In this document: positions 9,133 to 20,098 of the stretch, one piece after another | How positions within the stretch are numbered: the stretch's first letter is position 1 | Layout: the number at the start of each line of letters is the position of its first letter | Assembly (NCBI GenBank): GCA_037178625.1 | Contig: CM074129.1 | Span: 620,001 to 684,000, forward strand | Direction: 5' to 3' | Length of the DNA: 64,000 nt | Source of the DNA: Skeletonema tropicum | Lineage: Eukaryota; Bacillariophyta; Thalassiosirophyceae; Thalassiosirales; Thalassiosiraceae | The notes under the pieces: model-generated | What the model was told of the DNA's origin: nothing | Databases searched by the model: none | What the model saw: only the letters and a program-made list of their open reading frames with translations | Made by a program: the position numbers and the translations under genes

Positions 9133-11249
9133 TTTGCTCTATTGTGTTATTTTCGTCATGCAACTTCAACAGAGCGAGCCTTCTTTCAGTATCTCTAGCG
9201 ACGCAGTGTTTTGAAAGAGTGATGAGTAAGTGGGCACTATGCCAGATGCCATCCAAGGTTGGTCGGTCGTGAAAGGCCTCTTCGGTTAATTCATTAGTCA
9301 GCTGAACTTTAACTTCAATATGAATCAACTACAACATCGATACGTAGGAGTATGTACTACTCCTATATTGTGCGTCATGGCACTTGGTCAGTCAGTAATG
9401 GTCTAAAGAATTACGTCTTTGTCGAGGAAGAGGAAAGCAACAGCCTCGTCGTAACTGAGGTAAATAATTAGTTGATCAATTAAGTTAAGATGACGTGATA
9501 GATGTACAATAGGACTAACCATTTTGGTATCACAATCGGTCTATAATCCGTCTCTTATGATGTGCTAGGCCAGCCTGCTTTGTTTTGATGGCAGACATCG
9601 GATGTTACTAAACACATCTACATACATTTCCTTTTGTGTTTCAACTTCGTATACATTCGTGTCGATGTGCATGTACTTGTCCTCGATCCTCCTCGCTCCT
9701 CAATAAAAGTAGAGCTTACGGGGCGGGCCTTTGCAACTTCTACGTAACAGTAAACTAGTGCTAGATAGACACTGTTACCTACATAACATCACTACTGGTA
9801 CTATAACTAACTTTCAACTAGCTAATTCCTCACTACAAGAGAGAGAGAGAGAGAAAGTAGCAACTAAAATAATCTATCTATCTATCTACTTATCTACACA
9901 AGTACATTTTAATAATTTTTTATGTACCCTTGAACCTTGAATCTGAATTGTAGTCAGCTGAACTTTAAATTCAACATTATCCTCAATACAACTACAACAT
10001 ACTTACATACACACACGTCATGTACGCTGCTACGATAGCTAGAGAAAGAGCCAGCGTGATGGATGATAGGCGTGAAATGACACTTTGAGTTTGGCCTACG
10101 AGTTCCCAGCATCTGACAAAGATTGCGTTCGCACAGGACGATAGTGGCATTGCAATCATAGCCCTGACGTACTTTAAATTTCTGTTATTATCATCTGTCT
10201 TCAACTTCTTCAGCAAAACCCAATTCAACATCATTGCGTCCCACAATACCATGAAGCAAGTATCATTGCATAACCAAGAATGGTTCTCGGAGTTGGTAAC
10301 CACAGCTACAATTCTGTTTCAGTTTCGGTTTCAACCTCATTTTCTTCACGTGTTGTTCCCAGCATGGACAAGCTCCCAGCACGACCCAGAAAAGATCCTG
10401 GACAATGGAGAGGTCATAAAGGAGAGGATGCCGCCAATGCAACCTGGAATGGCACCTATATGGCATGTTCCACCGACGCGAGATACCTCATAGCCATAGG
10501 ATGTGAGGTGAGCCCAAAAGCTTTCTTGGCTGCCCACCAATAGAAACGAATCTCCCATTCGTAGTAACCATGCGAGGATTGACGAAAACGCTAATGATCC
10601 ATTCTCGGGATGAGACAGAATTGATGATATGAATGGATTGATGCTGTGGCTTGAATCGAATTATGCGAGGCAAACATGTGTGGAGAGATGGTCCCATTGA
10701 GGAATTGAGGAGGCGGGACGTGTCTGGCACAATTTCACTTTCTTTTCGACCGCTGTTTGGTTGGTTAGTCGTGCACCTACTAGCTGTTGAGGGTATCTTC
10801 AGATTGAGGTACTTAACGGGACCCTAGAAACCCGTCTCATGTGCAGTATCAATGATGACGACTCTTGGATCAACTTGTTAGGGGTGTTCGATATTGATGC
10901 TAGCTTGGTTTGTGATGTCATTACCAACTACCACTGCGGCGGCTTATGTAAATGCCCAGACCCATCCACCTATTACACGCAACCCCTAACCCTAATGGAA
11001 GGAATGGTATTAATTGACGACTACCATATGAAGCGTGTGAATATTTCTACAATAATAATTATACCTGTATGATGCCGATAGAAATCATCGTGATCTAGCA
11101 CACCATCCGATTCTTTTCCCCAATACAATGAATGCAAATCGGTTACACAAATTCAGTTTTCATTCCCCGTAATTCCTCTTTTTTTTTCTACACATATCAA
11201 GTCGGGTTTGCACATTTAATTTCCTGCTCTTGTTTGATCATTCATTCCT
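9133..11249. other. Long mostly non-coding stretch
   Basis: Contains a GA microsatellite at about 9839-9856, CTAT repeats near 9873-9890, and one possible minus-strand gene (listed at 9998-10740). From 10741 to 11249 nothing convincing was seen; the last part is the 3' flank of GFAT. A CCCTAACCCTAA string near 10982 is too short to be telomeric. Confidence 0.4.
9998..10740 (-). CDS. Possible multi-exon membrane protein gene
   Basis: Several minus-strand frames here look more protein-like than chance. One reads LKKLKTDDNNRNLKYVRAMI and then a hydrophobic helix ITLALSLAIVAAYMTCVYV that ends exactly at a GTAAGTATG donor-like site (about 9998). Upstream frames contain INSVSSREWIISVFVNPRM and FLLVGSQESFWAHLTSYGYE. 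No single intron arrangement joins them cleanly by eye and no family is recognised. It may be a real intron-rich gene, a pseudogene, or noise. Confidence 0.2.
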
Positions 11250-13638
11250 TCAATCGACAGTAACAGCCTTGGCAAGGTTACGTGGAGTATCAGGATTGAT
11301 TCCACGAAGCATGGCAAGCTCATATGCAATCAGCTGGATAGGCATCACTGCTCCAAGAGCTGTCATGGGTCCATTCGAAGGAATGACAATTGGCTTATCA
11401 TCAATTCCATCTGCAAGCTCGGCCTTGTCGGTAATAACAATAACATCCGCTCCACGTGCCCTCACCTCCTCTGCAGCAGTTCTCATGTGATGAGCATGGT
11501 TGTCATCCAGAATGAGCATGATGATGGGAGTAGCTCCCTGCTTCCCATTCTCATCACTCTCAATGAGTGCAAAAGGTCCATGCTTCAATGCTCCACCACT
11601 GTATCCCTCGGCATGTAGGTAGCACATCTCCTTGATCTTGAGTGCTCCCTCCATGGCCACGGGCTCACCATATCCCTTTCCGAGAATAAAGCAATGATCC
11701 TTACCATTCAAACGTTCTGCAACCTGTTGGCATTGTTCTCTGTTCTTGAGTGCCATACCACAGCAGATGGGAAGTCTCATCAAACTTTCCTTTAACAAGG
11801 CTGCCTCTGCACTGTGTTCTGTGATGCCGTTCATCTTGTCCTTCAATTCGCGGAACCAGAGTGCAATCAGGGCAAGAACAGTCACCTGGGTAGTGAATGC
11901 CTTAGTTGAGGCTAGAGTTAGAGAGAAGAATAGAAAGAGATAATGGTGAGTCAAGAGGTAATTCACATTAGGTAATTCACATTAAGAAAAAAAAGACACG
12001 ATAGTGTACGAATAAAACTCACCCACTGCATTTTCGCGACCAGCATTGCAATAGACACCTAGCTTGGTGGTACGAGCAATCAATGAACCAACGGCATTAA
12101 CAACAGACATGACGGTAAGATCATTCTTCTTCGCTGCATTCACAACATTCGCCACATCCTTGGTCTCTCCCGACTGAGACACGACGAGGAAGGCAGATTC
12201 CTTCACCTTCTCCTGATTCTTGGGAAAGTCATTCGAGTCAGTCTCGGCAGCATCCAAACTATGGACCATATCAAACGAACCAAGATGCTTCATGAGTTTT
12301 TCGGCATACTTGGCAGCATTGAGACTAGTCCCACAGGCAGACAATGTAAGGTACTTGACACGTCCCAATTCATCCTTCATCTTCTCCAACCCACCAAGTT
12401 GGACATGATCACTCGTTAAACGTCCACCAAACCCAAGTGCACGTGCAATAGCCTCAGGTTGTTCGACACACTCCTTCAACGTCCAATGAGGATATGGTGC
12501 AGGGGAAAGTTTCACCTCCTGATCCGGCGCAACCTGCATCCTTGTCAAATCCAACGTACTTCCATCACCACGCAATATTCCAATCTCCCCATCATTCATC
12601 GAGATAAAGTTCTTCGTGTACCGATTAAACGCCGATGTTTCACTTGCAATAAAGGTACGATCGGATCCAATCCCAATCACCAATGGTGACCCGTTCCGTG
12701 CAACGACTAATTGATCTGGACAATCGGTACACATGATACATAATCCCCATGATCCATCACATCGAGCCAAGGCTTGTTCGGTGGCATCCTTGACACTCTT
12801 TTGATCGTCAGGTTGCTTTTCATAATTTTCTCCAATAAGTTTGGCAATCACCTCTGTATCCGTCTCACTACTAAACTTGTGTCCACGTCCTTGCAACTCC
12901 TTCCTCAATTCATTGGCATTATTCAGTGTGCCATTGTGAACGAGGGCGATTTTACCAGAGGAGTCCGTGTGTGGATGTGCATTGGCATCGGTCTTGCCAC
13001 CGTGGGTGGCCCACCGGGTGTGTGCGATACCAATGTTGTGTCCGGCCGAAATGGTGGATTTGGACGCGACGAGGTTAAGTCCGTCGGCTTTTTCACCCTC
13101 GGAGGCGTATTTGGTTACCTGTGTGTGTGTGTGCACATGAATGGAATAGAAAGAGATATGGAGGAGTGAGAGAGCGATGGGTGAGTCAAAAGATGGCAAT
13201 ACACATGTACATTGTAAGTGCACGATATACAACAACAACAACTCAACTCACCACCAACTCTGACTTGACATCATCCATAGTAGCAATCCCCGCAGAATCA
13301 TACCCCCGATTCTTCAAAATAGTCAACCCCTCAATAAGATAGTCACGTGCATCACCCTTGGCTCCGACTACTCCGGCAATACCGCAACATTTCGATGTCG
13401 ATGTGTCGTTGTTGTGGTTTGTGGCGGCGAGAGCGGTGAGGGCGGCTGCTGCAGAGAGGAGGGCGAATTGAGAAGAGGTGTCGTTGGTGTTGTGTGAGTG
13501 AAAGGTGGTGGTTGTTAAAGCAGCAGCTGCTGATGTAGAGGACGATGAAGCACGAAGAGCAGTGGATGATCTTGAGGTAATAGAGCGTTGGGCTGCGGTG
13601 AGAAAGATACGACGTCCGAGAAGTGATGAGGTGGCCAT
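11250..13638 (-). CDS. GFAT: Glutamine:fructose-6-phosphate aminotransferase (isomerizing)
   Basis: Makes glucosamine-6-phosphate from fructose-6-phosphate and glutamine, the entry to UDP-GlcNAc (glycans, chitin). Three exons on the minus strand: 13638-13252, 13118-12023 and 11911-11250; introns of 133 and 111 bp with GTGAGT donors. The product is 714 aa. The Ntn glutaminase domain starts at CCGIAGVVG (Cys84/Cys85) with [17 protein letters not shown] and NGTLNN; two SIS isomerase domains follow ([16 protein letters not shown], then LGKGYGEP). The second intron splits the [11 protein letters not shown] motif. The conserved C-terminus [15 protein letters not shown] is intact. Unusually, the catalytic Cys, which must become N-terminal, follows an 83-84 aa Ser/Ala/Thr/Arg extension ([17 protein letters not shown]) that resembles a mitochondrial presequence. 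Maturation by cleavage is inferred. Confidence 0.92.
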
Positions 13639-14298
13639 TTTTTTGTTGATGATTTCGTTGTGAAGAATTAAGATTGAAGAAAGAAGGGCGTAGACTTAGA
13701 TGATGAAAGAAGAGATGATGCTGTCGATTGAGCAAGGAGGATTAACGGTTGTTGATTGAAAGAAGTAGAGAGGTAAGTTGTTCTTTGGTAGAGTTGGATG
13801 TGCGTTTTTGTTGTTTGAAAAAATTATGGCAGGAAGGCGCTTCTCCGCCGCACACGCTCATTCACGGCTCAATCACATCAAAAGATCAAGAACAAAAAAC
13901 GGGGCTGAGCTGAGAGAAATGAAGGGCTGATGGGTGATGGGGCCGTTTGGATTTTAGGCCGTTTATTTGGAACGTGGATCACCCCCCTACTCTGGTCCCG
14001 TGAAGGTGGAGGTGTACGACAGGAATTCATATTTTTTTGGATAGCTAGGGAATGGATTTACATGCGCCTCTGACGTTTGGTACCGCTGCCTTTTGAAATC
14101 TGTTGGGCCTTTTTACCGTCTTGAAAAATCCATTGGGCCTTTTTGCATTCAAAAACGGGCTGTACTGCCAGCTGGTAGAGAGAGAAAATTAATCGGTGGG
14201 GTATGATCGGAACAGAACACGCTATTTTAGTTTGTTTATGGACTAAATTAGTTATCTAAGTTCCCGCTATTTGAGAAAGAGAGAGATTGGAGATTTTG
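13639..14298. other. Intergenic region upstream of GFAT
   Basis: Promoter side of GFAT. The stretch 13980-14200 holds related phrases (TTGGGCCTTTTTACCGTC and TTGGGCCTTTTTGCATTC) but no gene. Confidence 0.4.
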
Positions 14299-14819
14299 TT
14301 GTATAAGCCCAGACAGTCTCCGTTCCCGCCACCAAAACCTGGCCCGGGCCCATTTTTTAGAGACCTCCACCATGGCAGCCGCCTAACTAACCCGTAACTT
14401 TTATTTCTACTATAACAGAGATATATGCTAAACCAGTGATGAAGAACTTTAGAGTATGTTCAGTAGATTATATAGTATCCAAGAATCGTAGTAATATCTT
14501 ATTTTCTCGCCGAGATATGCATTTTGGGGTTTACTATGGGCATGTCTGCCAAATTTGTCCATCAATAAAGTTAGACAAACTCATAGTAAACCCCAAAATG
14601 CATATCTCGGCGAGAAAATAAGATATTACTACGATTCTTGGATACCAGATGCTCTCCTAAACATACTCTCAGGTTAGTATCAATGGTTAAGTATATATCT
14701 TCTTCATAGTAAAAGTTATTGGAAATCATTTATGGGGGCTAGTCATGCGGCTGCCATGGCGGTGATCTCTAAAAAAATGGCCCGGGCCGGGTTTTTGAGG
14801 TCTGTCTGGGCTTATGCAA
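14299..14819. mobile_element. Foldback MITE, family ATAAGCC, copy 1
   Basis: A 520-bp element without coding capacity. The ends are long imperfect inverted repeats beginning TTG(T/C)ATAAGCCCAGACAG and continuing through GGCCCGGGCC, TTTTTTAGAGA and CCATGGCAGCCGC on both sides (about 95 bp per arm). In the middle sits a perfect 63-bp inverted repeat, 14476-14538 against 14582-14644, separated by 43 bp. The whole element could fold into one long hairpin. A second, diverged copy is at 59776-60255 with the same ends and the same central sequence (GCATATCTC.GCGAGAAAAT). Confidence 0.75.
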
Positions 14820-14862
14820 TGGAATGGGAATGAATATAAAGCATGAGAACCGATGCAGTTAG

Positions 14863-15180
14863 ATAGAGCAGAATTCAAGTGTTGGTGAAGGCAAAGGCAA
14901 AGGGGGCTCGAGTTCAAGATTGAGACATACAAATTTCCCCTTCAACTTCGAACCAGTGCAGCTGATCAAGCGACTCATATTGACCAAGAATCCGAGCCCG
15001 TCCTCAGTCGACGAGCCTCGTGTCTTTAGGGGAAGCAAGAGCTATCTTCTTCAGCCTTGGTGGAACGGGAACAAAAGAGCTTTATGTATATCTTTCGAAT
15101 GTCATGCAGATATACTGTTGGAAGACTTTCCTGTAGAACTAGACAGAACACTGAAAGCGTCGGTAATGGGACGGGGTTGA
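14863..15180 (+). pseudogene. Very divergent B-family remnant
   Basis: An open frame without any ATG (first in-frame start would be TTG at 14920). It retains FEPVQ (compare SEPVH) and KRALCISFECHADILLEDF (compare KRRTRVSYECHTDLLMADL), with an unrelated middle. The order and spacing match the B family, so I read it as an old degenerate copy. It could also be the 3' exon of an unrecognised gene. Confidence 0.35.
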
Positions 15181-15405
15181 TCTCTCGATACTGATGCAGA
15201 GTTGGATCAGTTGCGCTTTGTAACAAGGAATAACAGTAACACTTTGAAAATATTCTATTATTACACCCTCTTTATTTTGCTATCTACCAAATCAAGGGAC
15301 TACTTCACATATATCATATCCCAAAGCTCAATCTGTCCCTTCCTACGACTAATGTAAGCCTGCGTAAGAGTTCTCGTCACATTCATCACTCTTCCCCCTC
15401 TCGAC

Positions 15406-16737
15406 TTAACACGAGACAACAAAGGAGCTCATTTCAGCTTCCAATTGCTCCTCATAATACCGATCCAAATTACGAATCCAAGGATGTTTCAATGCCTCTT
15501 CCGCAGTAAACCTCTTCCTAGGATCCTTCCTCAACAGACACTTGATAAAGTCCTTGGCCTCCGGAGTGACATGTCCCCATGCCTGACATGGGAATTGGAA
15601 GGAGGCTGACTTGATTGCATCAAAGATGTCGGGGTCGGTATCCCCATTAAAAGGTGGGTAACCGCATAGCAAGATGTAGGCAACAATACCCGTAGACCAA
15701 ACATCACAAGCTTGATCGTACTTGCCCTTGAGAAGTTCCGGTGCCATATAATAAGCTGTCCCCACCGGATTGGACATGTACGCATCTCCCTTCTTATGCC
15801 TCCTTGACAAACCAAAGTCAATCAATTTGACTCTCAAATCGTCCTCATCCTCCGTTACAAACAGGACATTCTCAGGCTTGATATCACGATGGACAATCCC
15901 ATTCCGATGAAGGTATGCCACAGCCTCCAACAACGTCTTGACAATTGTCCCCGCGGCAACTTCATCAAAGCACCCATCATCGGACGTATAATCAATAATC
16001 CGATCGAACAACTCACCCCCCACATACTTCTCGGTAACAATGTGCACAAATTCCACATCTTCAAAGATATCCACCATCTTCATAATCCCACGGTGATTAA
16101 TCTTGGAGAGGAGATATACCTCGCGTTGGAGGTGGTCGAGTCGTCCAATCTTGGCCTTTTCAATGGATTTGACGGCGAAGAATTGCTTCGTTTTGCGGTG
16201 CATGCATTCACGGACACAGCCGTAGTGACCCTTGCCCAGGACGGTGGGGAAGATGTAGTAGTCGGTGAGGATGTTGGAGTGGTGACCTGTGACGGGACAT
16301 ACGTCTTTGATGGGGTCATTACTATTCTGTTGTTGTTGTTGTCGTCGTCTAGAAGATGAGGATGGTGCTCGAACTTTACTACGGCGAGAGGAGGAGTGAT
16401 GACTCTTGGCAGTATTCGTATTATCCTCAAGTAGATCTCGATCATCTTCACTAATGGATCCCTGAGTCGAAAGAGTACGATCCCTACCAAACTCTTGTGA
16501 TCGATGAAAGTCTTGTGAACAATTCAAGTCATTATTCGACTTATTATTGTTGAGAAGTAGGTCGGCCGATTTACCAAAGTCGACGGATATATCAAAGTCG
16601 ACTGACTTGCCGAATTCTTGGGAGCATTCCATGGCACTGTAACGGCTGGAGGAACGGCGTTGTTGGCGGTTATTGTTGCGCGTTCGTCGGGAGTTGGCTC
16701 GGCCAACTGCAGCTGGGATCATGTTGGAGAGTGGCAT
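15406..16737 (-). CDS. CaMK-type Ser/Thr protein kinase 1
   Basis: A 443-aa protein, single exon, ATG start. Residues 1-147 are Ser/Arg/Asn/Gln-rich, with repeated [20 protein letters not shown] motifs. CPVTGHHSN at 147-155 precedes the catalytic domain (about 162-423). Seen: glycine loop GKGHYG (168-173), AVKSIEK with the ATP-anchoring Lys190, alpha-C Glu206, HRDIKPEN (283-290), DFG (307-309), and MAPE (331-334). The GGELFDRI hinge region and the C-lobe [12 protein letters not shown]...HPW are typical of CaMK/CDPK-type kinases. No EF-hands and no obvious calmodulin-binding tail follow the kinase domain, so calcium control cannot be claimed. All catalytic residues are present, so it should be active. 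Two paralogues lie in the window (23754-25109 and 40762-41871). Confidence 0.88.
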   Translation of the reverse strand: MPLSNMIPAAVGRANSRRTRNNNRQQRRSSSRYSAMECSQEFGKSVDFDISVDFGKSADLLLNNNKSNNDLNCSQDFHRSQEFGRDRTLSTQGSISEDDRDLLEDNTNTAKSHHSSSRRSKVRAPSSSSRRRQQQQQNSNDPIKDVCPVTGHHSNILTDYYIFPTVLGKGHYGCVRECMHRKTKQFFAVKSIEKAKIGRLDHLQREVYLLSKINHRGIMKMVDIFEDVEFVHIVTEKYVGGELFDRIIDYTSDDGCFDEVAAGTIVKTLLEAVAYLHRNGIVHRDIKPENVLFVTEDEDDLRVKLIDFGLSRRHKKGDAYMSNPVGTAYYMAPELLKGKYDQACDVWSTGIVAYILLCGYPPFNGDTDPDIFDAIKSASFQFPCQAWGHVTPEAKDFIKCLLRKDPRKRFTAEEALKHPWIRNLDRYYEEQLEAEMSSFVVSC

Positions 16738-16872
16738 GTTTTAGTCTTCTGTCTATTGTGGTATAGTGTGGTAACTTTTTATCACTTCGCTTATTTTGGT
16801 GGTAAAATGTAGCTGTACAGATTCAGGCGGAACTACTTATGAGTGAAAAGATACTGCAGATGCAGCTTGTTG

Positions 16873-17085
16873 TCAGCATCCAAAGAACATGTAATGTATT
16901 GAGTGGCCTCGCTCGAATCTTATCGTAGTTTGAAACTCGTGATCAAGCATCGCATCGGCCTCGTGAAAGAAAAGGGCGATTGGGAAGTCTTCGATCGGGT
17001 TGCCACTCAATGTCACGTTGGAATTACATAATAGGATTCCGGGTTTGGGTGACTTGGGTGCCGTACCTGAAGTGAAATCACCCAT
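16873..17085 (-). CDS. Hypothetical 70-aa ORF
   Basis: ATG-started frame beginning MGDFTSGTAPKSPKPGILL. Composition looks protein-like but no family is recognised and there is no paralogue in the window. Confidence 0.2.
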   Translation of the reverse strand: MGDFTSGTAPKSPKPGILLCNSNVTLSGNPIEDFPIALFFHEADAMLDHEFQTTIRFERGHSIHYMFFGC

Positions 17086-17239
17086 CTTCAGAATGAAGAG
17101 TCATTTCGTGAACCCATCATAGGTTTATGTGAACCCATGCCATCTTCAAGCCATCTTCATTTCATTCGGCGTTGGCTTCTTATTCTCTGGACTTCAGGAA
17201 GTCTTTTTCCACGATCATCTAAATAATGAGAGGAGCTAA

Positions 17240-17326
17240 GTCGTTCGTTCTGTCGTTCGTTCTGTCGTTCTGTCGGTCGGTCGGTCGTTCTGTCGTTCTG
17301 TCGTTCTGTCGTTCTGTCGTTCTGTC
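17240..17326. repeat. (GTTCTGTC)n-type tandem repeat
   Basis: About ten imperfect units of GTTCTGTC/GTTCGTTC/GGTCGGTC in a row. A plain minisatellite in an intergenic region. Confidence 0.85.
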
Positions 17327-18068
17327 CGGGCCCTTTGGCGTGTCCTTTGGCCTTCACGGGCATTTTCGATCGACTCTTTCTTTGATTGGCTTGACTAATT
17401 TTTGCTGATGGAGGTGTCCACAAGCTCGCCCGGGGCGTTTCGAAAAAGCCCGCTTCGCGGTTTTTTCTCACGGGGTAAGAGAGGTAAATAAAAGTGTAGG
17501 CAACTAGAGTTTTGTACGTCTTTCTCCTCTATTTTGGTGCTTTAACCCGCGCAGCGGGCTAGCACGAGCGCCAGCGAGGCTAGTCTTCATTGAAGTACGT
17601 CACGCTCTAGCTCTAGATAGAGAGAGAAAGTGAGTGATGTCCAAGCCAATCGGCGCGCACGCACCCATGCAATCAAATTGTCGATCTACTTTCCCCATCT
17701 GAGGTGGGGCACAAAGAGAGGTTACGACTTGGAGGGGAACCTCCGTTGTAACACGAATTGCACCTGAAGAATTCATTCGGCTTGTAAAAGCTTAGTGTAA
17801 TTTAACGTTTTCATAATCATCACATCACATAATGTCACCTCGTAGAATGGTGCACCGAGGGTTAAACTTATGATTGTCCACAATGCTTTCCGTTTTCTCC
17901 ATGGGATGATGAGCATAAGGGTTGAGAGATTGTTGACTATGCTATGTCGAGGCAACAAGAACAAACACTGCTGCCAATAGACCTGACTCTTTTTGTGGAT
18001 ATGAATGCGAATAGGTTTATAATTATGAGCAGTCATGAGTGCAGATTTGGTACCAACGGCCGACACAA

Positions 18069-18172
18069 TGTGCTGTGCCTGCTGTGTGGCAAAGCAAAAG
18101 CCGAAGACATGTAACTCAAGAAATGTGGAAATATTGCAGCGAATATCAGAAAAATTATCGGCCGAACCCATG
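18069..18172 (+). pseudogene. Fossil MYND zinc-finger fragment
   Basis: The plus strand holds ATG followed by MCCACCVAKQKPKTC and, one frame over, MWKYCSEYQKNYRP. This matches the MYND finger of the neighbouring family (MCCANCGKAA ... LVKYCSVDCQKNHRP). Frames are broken within 100 bp and nothing follows. It lies head-on against the 3' end of the minus-strand MYND/SEL1 gene at 18155, so it is probably debris of an inverted duplication. Confidence 0.5.
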
Positions 18173-19038
18173 GCAGATAGTGATCATCCTATCTGCTAAA
18201 TCTCTCTGTGGACTTTTGGTTGCATCCACAGCAGCCTGATGTCCACGCAGGGCAGTTTCATAATCTTCTTTGCTCACTAGTCCCCTCTGAAACCCACCCC
18301 TGAGCGATTTCATTGCAGTATCATTTCCGAGTTTCGCAGCGATGACCCAATGCTTCGCTGCCCTGTCATGCCTTCCGTTTTTCGCCTCTACACAAGCAAG
18401 ATTGTATCTTGCATCGGAGTGACCCCCCATTGCTGCAATTTCCAAATGGTAAATTTTCTTTTTCAAATCCCTCTCAACGCCATGCCCATCAGCATACAAA
18501 ATTCCTAGGAAATAATGCGCTTCCACATTCTTCAACTCGGCCGCCTTTGCCCAATATTTAAATGCCTCAGCATATTCCCCTTCGCCGCAGTGCTGTAAGC
18601 CCATTTCACAAAGTTCATCAGGATCATTCGACTCAATTCTTTTCGCAGTCATCTTGTCGATTTCTTCATCTGTTTTTGGCACCTTATGCCGGCAGAATGG
18701 ACATTTGGGCTCCAAATTTCCTTCCTCCTCGCGTAATGTATTGGCATAAACACAGCCATTGCAGATGATTTTGCTACAGCACGGTTGGATCTTACGTTTC
18801 GTTTCATCAAACGGCATAGGCAAAAAGCAGATCGGGCAATCCCCAAGGTGGTTGCCCTCTGCTGAGTGAACAACTGGTCATCACGTATTTCAGCCATCCG
18901 TTTCTTACATGCCCGTTTATGCTGCGGCCGATGATTTTTCTGGCAATCAACGCTGCAATATTTCACCAGATTACAGGCACACTTCTTGAGTTTTATGTTG
19001 TCCACTGCTGCTTTGCCGCAGTTAGCACAGCACATCAT
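18155..19038 (-). pseudogene. MYND finger + RING-like + SEL1 repeats, one frameshift
   Basis: The N-terminal part (ATG at 19038) is a MYND zinc finger: CCANCG, LKKCACNLVKYCSVDCQ, HRPQHKRACKKR. After RDDQLFTQ a single base is missing near 18860; the next frame continues EGNHLGDCPICFLPMPFD, a Cys-rich module CSKIICNGCVYAN...CPFCR, then three to four SEL1 repeats (AEAFKYWAKAAELKNVEAHY, LEIAAMGGHSDARYNLACVE, KHWVIAAKLGNDTAMK) and RGHQAAVDATKSPQRD. Paralogues at 30-33 kb share all parts. SEL1/MYND proteins are usually protein-interaction adaptors; the specific role is unknown. The single lesion could be a sequencing error, in which case the gene encodes about 294 aa. Confidence 0.65.
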
Positions 19039-19285
19039 AGGTATTATGCCTGTACTCGGAGTATTCGTTTTTGTTCTTGGCGCTTCACGTGTCCCTCCCC
19101 GCCCGTTCGCGATTAATGTGAGTGCCTTTCGAAAGAACTGGTACTATGTCTCAACTTTTGTCAATAATACTTATTATCAACTGGTACTATCTTCTAACTT
19201 TCAACTACTACGTAGATACTAAATACATAGGAGTCTTCCTTTCCACAAGAGAGAGTGAGTGGTGAGTGGTGAGGAGTGAGGACAA

Positions 19286-19650
19286 TGATAATTGTGGTGA
19301 TGGACAGACGAGACGGATGTCTTCACTTCTCAGGTGCTGTGATGGTTCGACTTGCTACCGCCCCGTCCATTCTCTGTTGGTTGTTCATCCAACCAATGCA
19401 CTCATTGTAGTGTGTGGGTTTTTCGGCATCGGTTGTCTAGATAGTTTTAAGCGTCCCACTCCCCACCCTTTGACCAAATGGGGTATCGAAAACATCTTCG
19501 ATGTTCCCGTCTTGCATCTAGGGGTGTGGGTTCGCATCGTAGATTTAAACCCACACATGTTTGGCACCACACCCACAGTCTCTCTGTTGTTGTCTGGAAG
19601 GTTGCATCGAACCACCTCATTGTATCCCTTGAGTTGCAGGGAAGTCGGAG
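19286..19650 (+). repeat. Dispersed repeat, copy 2
   Basis: Homologous, in reverse orientation, to 3967-4345. Shared blocks include GTTGTTCATCCAACC and TTTTAAGCGTCCCACTCCCC, and a TTTAAACCCACACAT-like core. The flanks carry three copies of GTGAGGACAATGATAA (19273-19290 and 19698-19735). Confidence 0.6.
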
Positions 19651-20098
19651 GCGATGACGAGCAAGAACCTAGGTCCAGTGCTCGCACTTGAGTAGAGTGA
19701 GGACAATGATAAGTAGAGTGAGGACAATGATAAGTATGTAGTGGGGGGGTAGGTGCGAGTAAGTATGTTAGGGAACCCCAATACTCCTATTCCAAGCCCC
19801 TTGACAATGGGATCTAACGGTATTGTAGCGATATCCATAGATCCCGAAAGGCTAGTGTGTACGAGCTGTAAAAAGGTTCCTTTAGTTATTTTTCTAGCTT
19901 TTGATGATGGACACATGTGGACATCATCGCCAAAATAGACCCCTAAAACTAACAAAGCCCCATCCCCCATCATCATCACAACGAGCAACTGGAGGAACAT
20001 GAACATGAAACATCATGATGAGGTGACAGCGGCAAGAGCAGTGCTCACTAGAGACCCTGCCCAGCTGAGCTGCGTCGCCTACCACGAATGAATCTCAG

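Larger units (their letters stand above)
16738..18068. other. Intergenic region with simple repeat
   Basis: Contains a possible short ORF (16873-17085) and an octamer tandem repeat (17240-17326). A minus-strand frame through the repeat (17157-17471) has no ATG at its start and its Arg/Thr/Glu content is produced by the repeat, so it is not counted as a gene. Confidence 0.4.

Noticed and set aside
10978..10996. Telomere-like CCCTAACCCTAA
   Set aside because: Less than two full units and no array; a chance match inside ordinary sequence.
17157..17471. Minus-strand 104-aa frame rich in RTTERQND
   Set aside because: It starts with GTG, not ATG, and its odd composition is simply the translation of the GTTCTGTC tandem repeat.
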